Shown here: in pieces, positions 1 to 6,584 of the stretch | Position numbering within the stretch: position 1 is the stretch's first letter | Layout of the letters: every line of letters begins with the position of its first letter | NCBI GenBank assembly: GCA_028684345.1 | Contig: JAQUGB010000003.1 | Span: 1 to 32,610 of the forward strand | Origin: Tepidiphilus sp. | GTDB lineage: Bacteria > Pseudomonadota > Gammaproteobacteria > Burkholderiales > Rhodocyclaceae | Direction of reading: 5' to 3' | Length of the DNA stretch: 32,610 nucleotides | Notes under the pieces: generated by a model | What the model was told of the DNA's origin: nothing | The model's input: only the letters and a program-made list of their open reading frames with translations | Databases searched by the model: none | Position numbers and translations under genes: made by a program

Positions 1-2
1 GC

Positions 3-173
3 AACTCGGTGACGATCGAGAACGTGGCGGCCGCCCGGGCGCGGGTGCTGGATGCGGACTGCGCCGCCGAGACGGCGAACCTCTCGCGGGCGCAAATCCT
101 GCAGCAGGCCGGCACCGCGATGCTCGCGCAGGCGAACGCCTCCACGCAGAACGTGCTCACGCTCCTGCGCTGA
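3..173 (+). CDS. fliC: flagellin, C-terminal end (partial, 5' end outside window)
   Basis: This is the last 56 codons of a flagellin, the filament subunit exported through the flagellar type III apparatus. The reading frame is open from the window edge to the TGA at 171-173. The visible protein is the conserved D0/D1 C-terminal helix, with the family signature around DADCAAETANLSRAQILQQA and the ending NVLTLLR. This helix packs in the filament core and is also the part recognised by the chaperone FliS, encoded downstream. The residue after DAD is cysteine, where most flagellins I know carry Tyr, Phe or Ile. Because the start and the variable domain are missing, size and glycosylation cannot be judged. 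Family assignment is nearly certain; which flagellin copy this is (fliC, flaA, flaB) cannot be told. Confidence 0.95.
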   Translation, partial: NSVTIENVAAARARVLDADCAAETANLSRAQILQQAGTAMLAQANASTQNVLTLLR

Positions 174-180
174 TCGGGGC

Positions 181-208
181 TTGACACGGGCGGCGCAGGG
201 TCTACGAT
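181..208 (+). promoter_or_regulatory. candidate sigma-70 promoter for flaG-fliD-fliST
   Basis: A perfect -35 TTGACA (181-186) and a -10-like TACGAT (203-208) are separated by 16 bases, 41 bases upstream of the flaG start. The elements overlap the hairpin at 187-225, so promoter and terminator readings partly compete. No sigma-28 (TAAAG/GCCGATAA) or sigma-54 (TGGCAC/TTGC) match was found here. Confidence 0.35.
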
Positions 209-225
209 GATCCTGACGCCGCCCG
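187..225 (+). terminator. hairpin after flagellin gene, probable terminator
   Basis: A 9 bp perfect inverted repeat (187-195 with 217-225) is extended inward by CAGG/CCTG (196-199 with 212-215) with one bulged A. It is followed by GCTTTGCTTTG, a weak T-rich tract. It lies 13 bases after the flagellin stop and before flaG, where a highly expressed filament gene is expected to end. The tract is not a run of T, so termination may be partial. Confidence 0.5.
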
Positions 226-248
226 CTTTGCTTTGAAGGGGAAAGGTC

Positions 249-665
249 ATGAACGTCCCGATTTCTTCCGTGTCGCTACCGCAAGGCGCCGCGAGCACGG
301 TAGTGACCGAGCCGCCGCGCGCACCGGCCCCGCCGAGCACGGCGGCCGATGCGGCAGGCGCGGCGCAGACGGCACAGAGCGGCGCGCCGTCGGCCGCAGG
401 CAGCGCCACCACAGCCGCAACGTCTTCCGCGCCGGTCGATCGCGACACGCTGCAAGGCGCCGTCGACCGCGTGCAGAAAGCGGTGGAGACGCTCTCCAGC
501 GCCGGCATCCAGTTCTCCATCGATCCTGATTTCAACCGGATGGTGGTGCAGGTGGTGGATACCTCCACCAAGGAAGTGATCCGGCAGATTCCGCCCAAGG
601 AGATGCTGGAGATCGCCCAGGCGCTCGACAAGCTCCAGGGTCTGCTCGTGCATCAGAAAGCCTGA
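249..665 (+). CDS. flaG: FlaG family flagellar protein
   Basis: A 138-residue protein whose last ~70 residues match the FlaG family. These carry the conserved pattern of a helix (VDRVQKAVE), the strand pair FSIDPDFNRMVVQVVD, and the I-R-Q-I-P-P-KEML segment. The first ~65 residues are low-complexity Ala/Ser/Thr/Pro, as is common in the family. FlaG lies between fliC and fliD in many polarly flagellated bacteria and influences filament length; its biochemical role is not settled. The ATG at 249 is preceded by GGGGAAAGG. An overlapping frame from 233 lacks any such similarity and was not used. The gene is 10 bases from fliD and probably cotranscribed with it. Confidence 0.93.
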   Translation: MNVPISSVSLPQGAASTVVTEPPRAPAPPSTAADAAGAAQTAQSGAPSAAGSATTAATSSAPVDRDTLQGAVDRVQKAVETLSSAGIQFSIDPDFNRMVVQVVDTSTKEVIRQIPPKEMLEIAQALDKLQGLLVHQKA

Positions 666-675
666 GGAGACGGCC

Positions 676-2058
676 ATGGCCACGATCACTTCCAGCGGCA
701 TCGGCTCGGGGCTGGACATCAACGGCATCGTCGAGCAGCTGATGTCGATCGAGCGCCGGCCGATCGCCGCGCTCGAGCAGCGCAAGAGCACGGTACAGAC
801 GCAGATCTCGGCCTTCGGTCAGGTGAAGTCGGCGCTGGCCACGCTGCAAGCGGTGGTGAAACGGCTCGACGATCCCAGCGTGCGCTTCGCCGCCACGGCG
901 TCGGTGGGCGACGGGGCCGGATTCACCGCCACCGCGAGCGCCGGCGCCGCCACGGGCACCCACGAGATCGGCGTGCAACGGCTCGCCCAGGCGCAGCGCG
1001 TGGCCACCAGCGCTACGCAGACTTTCGACCCGAGCGCTGGCGGAACGCTCACCATCGGCGCTGGCGGCCAGAGCGTGCAGATCGATTTTGCCGCCGGCGG
1101 AACGCTCGAAGACCTGCGCACCGCCATCAACGACCAGGCCGGCTCCTTGGTGCGCGCCTCCATCGTCGACAACGGCGAGGCGAGGCAACTCGTGCTCACG
1201 GGCGCGCAGACCGGCGCGAGCCAGGCGTTCTCGCTCACGGGCACCGGGGGGCTCGAGGCGCTCACCTTCGACCCGAACGCTGCGGATCCGCCCACCGATC
1301 CGAGCAGCGGCCTCTATCGGGTGCAAGCAGCTCAGGACGCGCAGGTCACCTTCGACGGGCTCACCGTGACCCGCCCCTCGAACACGATCGAGGATCTCAT
1401 CCCCGGCGTGACGATCGAACTGCGCGCCATCACCGGCGAGCAGACGTCCCAGCTCTCGGTGGAGCGCGACGATGCGGCGCTGAAGGAGGCGATGCAGTCC
1501 TTCGTCGAGGCCTACAACGCGGTGAACAACACCCTTTACACCCTTTCCTACTACGATCCGGAAACGAGAACGGCCGGGCCGTTGTCCGGCGACGCTTCGG
1601 TGCGCATGATCCAGAGCCAGCTGCGCAATTCCCTCAATTCGCTCACGGGTAGCGGGCCTTTGCGCAATTTCACCGATCTGGGGCTGAGCTTCGACGACAA
1701 GGGCACTTTGAGCCTGGACGGCACCGCGTTCGCTCAGGTTCTGCAGAACGCGCCCCAGGCGGTGAGCCAGATGCTGGTGGGCACGGATGCGCAGCCGGGG
1801 CTGGCGCGACGGCTCGCTCCGGTGCTCGAGGCCAACCTGCAAACGGGCGGGATGCTCGATGCGCGCGTGCAGGGTTTGACCGCCAGCGTGACGATGATCG
1901 ATCGGCAGAGGGAGCGGCTCGAGTCTCAGCTCGGACGCATCGAGCAGAACTATCTACGGCAGTTCAACGCGATGGATGCGATCGTGGGCCAGTATGCGAG
2001 CCTGGGCGTCTATCTGCAGCAACAGTTCGACGCCCTGATGGCGAGCACGAAGAATTGA
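676..2058 (+). CDS. fliD: flagellar filament cap protein FliD (HAP2)
   Basis: A 460-residue protein of normal FliD length. The N-terminus carries the family signature SSGIGSGLDINGIVEQLM (residues 5-22), the D0 region that plugs the filament tip. The middle is a beta-rich, Ala/Gly/Thr-rich variable part. The C-terminus returns to a coiled coil around residues 410-445 (DRQRERLESQLGRIEQNYLRQ). FliD forms the cap under which flagellin monomers fold. The ATG at 676 follows GAGGAGACGG. It lies between flaG and fliS, the usual order, with the fliS start 17 bases after its stop. No truncation or frameshift is seen. Confidence 0.97.
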   Translation: MATITSSGIGSGLDINGIVEQLMSIERRPIAALEQRKSTVQTQISAFGQVKSALATLQAVVKRLDDPSVRFAATASVGDGAGFTATASAGAATGTHEIGVQRLAQAQRVATSATQTFDPSAGGTLTIGAGGQSVQIDFAAGGTLEDLRTAINDQAGSLVRASIVDNGEARQLVLTGAQTGASQAFSLTGTGGLEALTFDPNAADPPTDPSSGLYRVQAAQDAQVTFDGLTVTRPSNTIEDLIPGVTIELRAITGEQTSQLSVERDDAALKEAMQSFVEAYNAVNNTLYTLSYYDPETRTAGPLSGDASVRMIQSQLRNSLNSLTGSGPLRNFTDLGLSFDDKGTLSLDGTAFAQVLQNAPQAVSQMLVGTDAQPGLARRLAPVLEANLQTGGMLDARVQGLTASVTMIDRQRERLESQLGRIEQNYLRQFNAMDAIVGQYASLGVYLQQQFDALMASTKN

Positions 2059-2075
2059 TCTCGAGGAGAGAAGGC

Positions 2076-2486
2076 ATGTTCAACCGGATGCGAGGCGCCA
2101 ACGCCTATTCGCAAGTCAGCCTGGAGACCGCCGTGCAAAGCGCCGATCCGCACCAGCTCATCCTGATGCTCTACGACGGTGCGCTGATGGCGCTCGCGCA
2201 GGCCGTGGTCGCCATGGAGCAAAAAGACATCCCCAAGCGCGCTCAGTCCATCAGCCGGGCCATCGCCATCATCCATGACGGGCTGCACGCCTCGCTGGAC
2301 GTGGAGAGCGGCGGCGAGCTGGGCGAGCGCCTCGCCGCCCTGTACGACTACATGGTGGAGCGCCTGACGCAGGCGAACGCCACCAACAACGCCGCGGCGG
2401 TGCAGGAGGTGAGCGGGCTGCTGCGCACCCTGCGTGAGGCCTGGGCCGAGATGCCGCGCCAGCAGGCTGCGGCCGCGGCGGGGTGA
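2076..2486 (+). CDS. fliS: flagellin export chaperone FliS
   Basis: A 136-residue, all-helical protein with the FliS signature SADPHQLILMLYDGAL at residues 22-37. FliS binds the C-terminal helix of flagellin in the cytoplasm, keeps it unfolded and hands it to the export gate. The start at 2076 (MFNRMRG) is preferred over an in-frame upstream ATG at 2055. It has GAGGAGAGAAGG at good distance, and the protein then begins as FliS proteins do. Its partner is the flagellin at the left edge of the window. The C-terminus is an Ala-rich tail. Confidence 0.96.
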   Translation: MFNRMRGANAYSQVSLETAVQSADPHQLILMLYDGALMALAQAVVAMEQKDIPKRAQSISRAIAIIHDGLHASLDVESGGELGERLAALYDYMVERLTQANATNNAAAVQEVSGLLRTLREAWAEMPRQQAAAAAG

Positions 2487-2490
2487 GTCG

Positions 2491-2787
2491 ATGACGACGC
2501 CCATCGAAGAGGCGCCGTGGGCGGAGCTCGCGCGCGGCTGCGCGGCGCTCGCCGCCGCCGCTGAGGCGAACGACTGGGATCGCGCGGCGGCGCTGATGAG
2601 TGCGCTCGACGCCCTGACGACGGCCGACCGCGCCTGGTGCGCGACGCACGACCCGGCCTTGCCCGAACGGCGGGCGGCGATCGTGGCGGCGCGCGCGTCG
2701 CTGGAGGCGGCCGGCGCACACCTGCTGCCGGCGCATGCGAGCCTGAAGAAACTGCTGCGCGCCTGGGGTGCGCTGCCTCCGACGTGA
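2491..2787 (+). CDS. fliT: FliT-like flagellar chaperone
   Basis: A 98-residue, Ala-rich helical protein that begins 5 bases after the fliS stop. Its size, the helical pattern (ELARGCAALAAAAEANDWD, then a second long helix with LPERRAAIV) and its position directly after fliS all fit FliT. In enterics FliT is the chaperone for the cap protein FliD and restrains FlhDC. Sequence conservation in FliT is low, so the call leans on position. An upstream in-frame start at 2434 lies inside fliS and adds an Arg-rich stretch unlike the family; the ATG at 2491 preceded by GGGGTGAG is preferred. Confidence 0.8.
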   Translation: MTTPIEEAPWAELARGCAALAAAAEANDWDRAAALMSALDALTTADRAWCATHDPALPERRAAIVAARASLEAAGAHLLPAHASLKKLLRAWGALPPT

Positions 2788-2800
2788 GCGCGCCGCTCCA

Positions 2801-2880
2801 GAGAGACGCTGAAGAAATGAGCGAGCACCGCGCAACGCAGCGATTCGCCCGCGCAGCCAATCATTCAGCGTTTCCCTAGG
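2801..2880. repeat. paired copies of a short dispersed repeat (GAGACGCTGAA / TTCAGCGTTTC)
   Basis: GAGACGCTGAA at 2803-2813 and its near-complement TTCAGCGTTTC at 2864-2874 (one mismatch) flank about 50 bases in the gap between fliT and the next gene. The right half continues as CCCTAGG. The same motif occurs at 21859-21885 and 23763-23779, always outside or at the edge of genes. The 14 bases 2803-2816 are identical to the minus strand of 21871-21884. The arrangement resembles REP-type palindromic units. No gene is evident in this gap. Confidence 0.6.
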
Positions 2881-2897
2881 CGCCCGGAGGTGATGAG

Positions 2898-4355
2898 ATG
2901 ATCCCGCCAGACCTCGCTGCGCGGATACGCATGATGGTCGAGGCGGAGCTGCTGCGCCCCGAGACGCAGGTCGGCGGGGTGGAGCGCATCCGCCCCCTTC
3001 CGGAGCGCCTGCCGGAGGTGCTCCCGGGGCAGGTGCTGCGTGCCACCATCCAGCGACCGTTGCCCGAGGGCACCTACCAGGCGGTAGTGGCGGGGCGTGA
3101 AATGACGCTCGCGCTCGACCAGCCAGTGAAGAGCGGCGATACCCTGGAGCTGGTGGTCGAGCGGCAGGTAGGCGGCACCATTTACGCCCGCCGCCAGGAA
3201 GGGCAGGAAGGAGCGGATCGGGGCATGGCGGGTGCCTCGGCGCGCACCCAGCTCTCCTCGGCCGGCGAGCTTCTGCGGCAAGTGCTGACGCAGCCCACCC
3301 CGCAGCGCCTGCCCCTGCCTGCCGGCACGGAACGAGCCGCGCCGCTGCTGCCCGCCCCGCCCCAATCGCCCGCGGAAGTACAGCGCCTGGCCACGGCGCT
3401 GCAAGACAGCGTGCAGCGCTCGGGGCTCTTCTACGAATCCCATCTGGCACGGTGGATCCGGGGACAGTATCCGCTCGAATCCCTGCGCGCCGAGCCGCAC
3501 AACCTCGTGGCGCGGGCAACACCGGCGGTTCTGAGCGCAGAGGCGCCGCCGGGCGCGCCGGCGTCGGGCGCCGCGCCTGCCGCTGCCGGTGCCGTTCCTC
3601 CTGCTTCCGGTGCCGCACCTGCCGCTGGCACCGCCTCCCTTGCGGCTGCCTCCGCCGCGCTTGGCGCTGCCGGCGAAGAGGTTTCGTCGGCCGAGCGCGC
3701 CGCGTTGGTAGCGGCCGCCGCGCCCTCCCCTTTGCTGACCTGGCTCATGCGCAACGCCCCTGGCGCTGCTGCCGGGCGGGGGAGCGCCGAGCGGCTGCTC
3801 GCGGCCTTTCTCTCCGGGCAGATCCCTGCGTCCGGCGCCGAGGAGGCTGCGGCGCGCCCCGCCGTCGCGCCCGAGCGCGGCGCGCCCCCGGGCGGCGCAA
3901 CGGCAGCGACCACGGCAAGCGAGGGCGCACAGGGCGCCCCTCCTGCGAGCGCCAGCGCCATTCCCGAACGGCTGGTGCCGATCGTGCAACATCAGCTCGA
4001 CGCCCTGGCCACCCAGCAGCTGAACGTGCAGTTCGCCCCTTGGCCGGGTTTGCTCGTGCAGTGGCGCATCGAGGCGGAGGGGGAGCAGGACGGAAGGGCC
4101 GAAGGGGAGGAAGGCGAGGCGCCGGTGTGGCGCTCCACGCTGCGGCTGACCCTGCCCCGCCTGGGCGAGGTGACGGCGCAGCTGCAGTGGCAGCACGGAA
4201 CGCTCGAATTGCGTCTCACGGCCAGCCAGGAAGCAGCTTTGACGCGGATGCGCGCCGCAGCGCCCATGCTGGCCTCGGCTTTGGAGGCGGACGGCATTCG
4301 CGTCACGAAGATCGAGGTCGCGGCGCAGGAGGGGATGGATGCAACCGAAGAATGA
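2898..4355 (+). CDS. second FliK-like flagellar hook-length control protein
   Basis: A 485-residue protein with a long Ala/Pro/Gly-rich middle and a folded C-terminal part of about 110 residues. That part holds a pair of amphipathic strand blocks (STLRLTLPRLGEVTAQLQW, then LELRLTASQEAALTRM) and the ending LASALEADGIRVTKIEV. This is the pattern of the FliK C-terminal (Flg_hook) domain, which contacts FlhB to switch export from hook to filament substrates. A typical FliK is encoded separately at 14667-16151, so this is a paralog. The start at 2898 follows GGAGGTGATG. The next gene, an FlhB C-domain-like protein, overlaps its 3' end by 17 bases, which argues for paired expression and function. 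Whether it is a working ruler is not known from sequence. Confidence 0.75.
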   Translation: MIPPDLAARIRMMVEAELLRPETQVGGVERIRPLPERLPEVLPGQVLRATIQRPLPEGTYQAVVAGREMTLALDQPVKSGDTLELVVERQVGGTIYARRQEGQEGADRGMAGASARTQLSSAGELLRQVLTQPTPQRLPLPAGTERAAPLLPAPPQSPAEVQRLATALQDSVQRSGLFYESHLARWIRGQYPLESLRAEPHNLVARATPAVLSAEAPPGAPASGAAPAAAGAVPPASGAAPAAGTASLAAASAALGAAGEEVSSAERAALVAAAAPSPLLTWLMRNAPGAAAGRGSAERLLAAFLSGQIPASGAEEAAARPAVAPERGAPPGGATAATTASEGAQGAPPASASAIPERLVPIVQHQLDALATQQLNVQFAPWPGLLVQWRIEAEGEQDGRAEGEEGEAPVWRSTLRLTLPRLGEVTAQLQWQHGTLELRLTASQEAALTRMRAAAPMLASALEADGIRVTKIEVAAQEGMDATEE

Positions 4356-4680
4356 ACGAGCGGAAACCGCGACGGGCGAGCGCCTCGCCGCGGTGGCGTT
4401 ACGCTACGAGTCGGGCGAGCCTGCACCCCGGGTAGTCGCCAAGGGGCAGGGGCTGATCGCCGAGCAGATCCTAGAGCGCGCGCGCGAGGCTGGCGTGTAT
4501 GTACACGAGTCGCCTGAGCTGCTCTCGCTGCTGATGAAGCTCGATCTGGACGAGCGCATTCCGCCCCAGCTCTACGTAGCGGTGGCGGAACTGCTCGCCT
4601 GGGTCTATCGACTGGAGCAGGAGGGCGGTGGCGGCAATCCCCTGCCTCCACGCGCTCCGCCGCCGGAAAGTATGCTATAA
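4339..4680 (+). CDS. FlhB C-terminal domain-like protein (FlhX type), no NPTH site
   Basis: A 113-residue cytoplasmic protein matching the C-terminal domain of FlhB/YscU export switch proteins. It has AVALRYESGEPAPRVVAKGQ (residues 21-40), then a helix with AEQILERAREAGV, VHESPELLSLLMKLDLDERIP and a final helix with YVAVAELLAWVYRL. It lacks the membrane half of FlhB. The NPTH autocleavage motif is also absent: the residues before AVALRY are TGERLA. Such free FlhB_C proteins are known as FlhX and can partly stand in for the FlhB C-fragment in other bacteria. It overlaps the second FliK-like gene by 17 bases. Full-length flhB is not in this window. Confidence 0.85.
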   Translation: MQPKNERAETATGERLAAVALRYESGEPAPRVVAKGQGLIAEQILERAREAGVYVHESPELLSLLMKLDLDERIPPQLYVAVAELLAWVYRLEQEGGGGNPLPPRAPPPESML

Positions 4681-4713
4681 CATGACCAGCCTGCCAACGA
4701 TCTTGCTCCCTTC

Positions 4714-5490
4714 ATGTCTTCCGCCCCCTTGCGCATCGAGCTCTACGATCCCGAGCGCCACCCCGATCTCCTCTTGCGCTCTCCTCGCGAGATCGCGTTT
4801 TTGCTGCGAAGCCTGGCAGAGCGTCGGGTTCAGCTGGGCATCTTTGCCGAGCGGCGCTATCTCTTCACGTCCGTGCTCCTGAATGTCAGCGAGGAGCATC
4901 TCGTCCTCGACCCTTGTGGCGACGAGCAACTCAACCGCCTGGCAACGCAATGGGGCGTGATCTGCCAGGGCAAGCTCGAAGGGGTGACGGTGCAGTTTGC
5001 CTGCGCACGGCTGGTGCGTGTCGAACATCAGGGCGTGATGGGCCTCGGCGCGCCTTTGCCCTCAACGGTGCTGCGCTTGCAGCGCCGGGAGTTCTTCCGC
5101 CTGCCGCCGCCCGCGCCTACGTGGTGGTGCGAGCTGCCATGGTCGGATCCGGCTTTTGCGCCCTTGCAGGCGGAGGAGCCCAAGCTGAAGCTGCGCGTCC
5201 TGGATTTGAGCGTGGGGGGCGTCGCCCTGCTCTTTCCGCCCGAGATCCCCGCGCCCGCGCACGGCCACCAATTCGCCGGCGCGCGCCTCATACTGCCGCC
5301 CATGGATTGGCTGGAAACGGCCATGGAGGTGCGTAGCATCCTGCCGCTCGATACCCCCGGACCGGCAAGGGCCGTTCACACACGGGTGGGCTTTCGTTTC
5401 ATCGGCATGCCCACGGCAGCGGCGAACCGCCTCTACCGCATCCTCTTCGAATTGCAGCGGGAACAGCTGGCCGCACGACGCGGCACGTGA
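4714..5490 (+). CDS. ycgR: flagellar brake protein YcgR (YcgR-N + PilZ), c-di-GMP receptor
   Basis: A 258-residue protein with an N-terminal YcgR domain (about 15-110) and a C-terminal PilZ domain. The two c-di-GMP binding motifs are visible: the RxxxR loop in QRREFFR (residues 123-129) and DLSVGG (164-169). YcgR-type proteins bind c-di-GMP and act on the switch (FliG/FliM) or stator to slow rotation; both switch partners are encoded further on. The ATG at 4714 has no clear ribosome binding site. A TATGCTATAA sequence (4671-4680) just upstream could serve as a -10 region giving a very short leader. A second PilZ protein lies at 22741-23637. Confidence 0.9.
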   Translation: MSSAPLRIELYDPERHPDLLLRSPREIAFLLRSLAERRVQLGIFAERRYLFTSVLLNVSEEHLVLDPCGDEQLNRLATQWGVICQGKLEGVTVQFACARLVRVEHQGVMGLGAPLPSTVLRLQRREFFRLPPPAPTWWCELPWSDPAFAPLQAEEPKLKLRVLDLSVGGVALLFPPEIPAPAHGHQFAGARLILPPMDWLETAMEVRSILPLDTPGPARAVHTRVGFRFIGMPTAAANRLYRILFELQREQLAARRGT

Positions 5491-5524
5491 CGTGATTCGT
5501 GTTTATTCGCATGGGCTCTAGACG

Positions 5525-5782
5525 ATGTATACGCTGCGCTTCGCCAAATCCGCCGAGAAAGTCATCGCCCGGATGCCGCAAGGCGTGGCACGCCGCATGA
5601 TCGACGAACTCAAGGCCATTGCCGCCGATCCAACGATGTACCGTGGTGACTGGAAGCCCTTGTCCGGCTCACCCTTTTGGCGTTTACGCGTAGGCGACTG
5701 GAGGGCAATCTGCGAATTGCGTAATGCCGAACTCGTTTTGCTGGTGGTCAAAGTCGCACCACGAGGAGACGCATACAAATGA
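5525..5782 (+). CDS. RelE/ParE family toxin
   Basis: An 85-residue basic protein of the RelE/ParE fold. It starts with a beta strand (YTLRFAKSAEKVIARM), has two helices, and ends in the strand series PLSGSPFWRLRVGDWRAICEL and LVVKVAPRGDAYK. The PLxG..WRLRvGdwR segment and the closing R-x-D-x-Y are typical of RelE-type mRNA-cleaving toxins. The reading frame overlaps the next gene by 4 bases (ATGA). The gene begins 34 bases after ycgR and is less GC-rich than the flagellar genes around it, consistent with acquisition. Whether it cuts mRNA or acts on gyrase like ParE is not resolved; the C-terminal motif favours RelE. Confidence 0.88.
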   Translation: MYTLRFAKSAEKVIARMPQGVARRMIDELKAIAADPTMYRGDWKPLSGSPFWRLRVGDWRAICELRNAELVLLVVKVAPRGDAYK

Positions 5783-6138
5783 GCGTGCAAATCATTGAAC
5801 TGGATGGAAAACCGGCTTTCGCCGTGGTGCCGGTGGCACAATGGAAGGCACTTTTGGAACGGCTGGAAGACCTGCAAGACGCCGTGGATGCCAGGGCTGC
5901 GGCAAACGAGGAAACATTGCCTCTCGACTTCATCGAACGGCGGCTCGCTGGAGAATCGCCGTTCAAGCTATGGCGAGAGCATCGCGGGCTCACTCTAGAG
6001 ACGCTCGCCGACAGAGCGGGTTGCACGCCCCAGATGCTATCGATGATCGAGCGGAGTGAAACCAAACCTTCCGCCGATCTGTTGGCACGGCTTGCGAGCG
6101 CGCTCGGTTGCGACATGGACAGCCTCCAGTGCGACTGA
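5779..6138 (+). CDS. antitoxin: Phd-like N-terminus with XRE helix-turn-helix
   Basis: A 119-residue protein starting in the ATGA overlap with the toxin. The first ~35 residues (VQIIELDGKPAFAVVPVAQWKALLERLEDL) look like the Phd/YefM type beta-strand/helix region. After a linker, residues ~62-117 form an XRE-type helix-turn-helix (FKLWREHRGLTLETLADRAG, CTPQMLSMIERSETKPSADLLARLASALG). It should bind its toxin and repress the operon. Toxin-first order, as here, is seen in HigBA-like systems, while RelE pairs often have the antitoxin first. The combination of a Phd-like start and a C-terminal XRE domain is a known antitoxin layout. Confidence 0.87.
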   Translation: MSVQIIELDGKPAFAVVPVAQWKALLERLEDLQDAVDARAAANEETLPLDFIERRLAGESPFKLWREHRGLTLETLADRAGCTPQMLSMIERSETKPSADLLARLASALGCDMDSLQCD

Positions 6139-6153
6139 GCTTTCGCAAGGGGA

Positions 6154-6199
6154 GCGCGTAACGCAGCAATCAGGCGGTGCAACCGAGTGGTTTACGCGC
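6154..6199. terminator. weak inverted repeat between antitoxin and fliE (convergent)
   Basis: GCGCGTAA (6154-6161) and TTACGCGC (6192-6199) are perfect 8 bp complements with a 30-base loop, between two genes that converge. No T tract follows on either strand. It could be a weak bidirectional terminator or a chance palindrome. Confidence 0.25.
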
Positions 6200-6210
6200 G
6201 CGATCGTGAG

Positions 6211-6228
6211 TCACACCGGTCACACCGG
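6211..6228. repeat. 9 bp tandem duplication at the fliE stop codon
   Basis: TCACACCGG is repeated twice without a gap (6211-6219, 6220-6228). On the minus strand it reads CCGGTGTGA twice, so the codons Pro-Val-stop of fliE are duplicated in frame. Confidence 0.9.
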
Positions 6229-6546
6229 CATGTTCATGATGTCTTGGTAGGCGCTCACCAGGCGGTTGCGCACCTGCACCATCTGGTTGAAGGCGAGCGA
6301 AGCCTTTTCCAGGTCGATCATGACGTTTTGCAGGTCGACGTTGGGGTCGCCCGCGCTGAAGCGATCGGCTTGCTCGCGCGCCTGGGTCTGCGCCTGGCTC
6401 ACGTCTTTGAGGGCGGAATCGAGCACGGAGGCGAAATCGACCTGCCCCGCCGCTTGCGGCGCTTCGGCGGCCGCGGGCTTGCCCTGGGCGATCGCTTGGG
6501 CACGCTGCATCTCGGCGAGCAGTTGGTTGATGCCGTTGGTGTCCAT
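6220..6546 (-). CDS. fliE: flagellar hook-basal body junction protein FliE
   Basis: A 108-residue protein with the FliE signature. Residues from about 38 on read VDFASVLDSALKDVSQAQTQA, then DPNVDLQNVMIDLEKASLAF, QMVQVRNRLVSAYQDIMNMPV. FliE joins the MS ring (FliF) to the rod and is the first rod-type export substrate. The start at 6546 is chosen because AGGAGG then lies 7 bases upstream; an in-frame ATG at 6552 is only 1 base from it. The gene is on the minus strand, downstream of flrC, and not directly upstream of fliF. Its last codons and stop sit in a 9 bp tandem duplication (6211-6228), giving a second in-frame TGA 9 bases on. Confidence 0.95.
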   Translation of the reverse strand: MDTNGINQLLAEMQRAQAIAQGKPAAAEAPQAAGQVDFASVLDSALKDVSQAQTQAREQADRFSAGDPNVDLQNVMIDLEKASLAFNQMVQVRNRLVSAYQDIMNMPV

Positions 6547-6584
6547 GGTCATGCCTCCTGTCCTTCACAGGCCCTTCGTTCATT

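Noticed and set aside
532..1842. A 436-codon minus-strand frame over flaG and fliD
   Set aside because: Antisense to well-conserved flagellar genes, with no recognisable domain.
4671..4713. Sigma-28 promoter for ycgR
   Set aside because: TATGCTATAA resembles a -10 only; no TAAAG at the right distance and no GCCGATAA.
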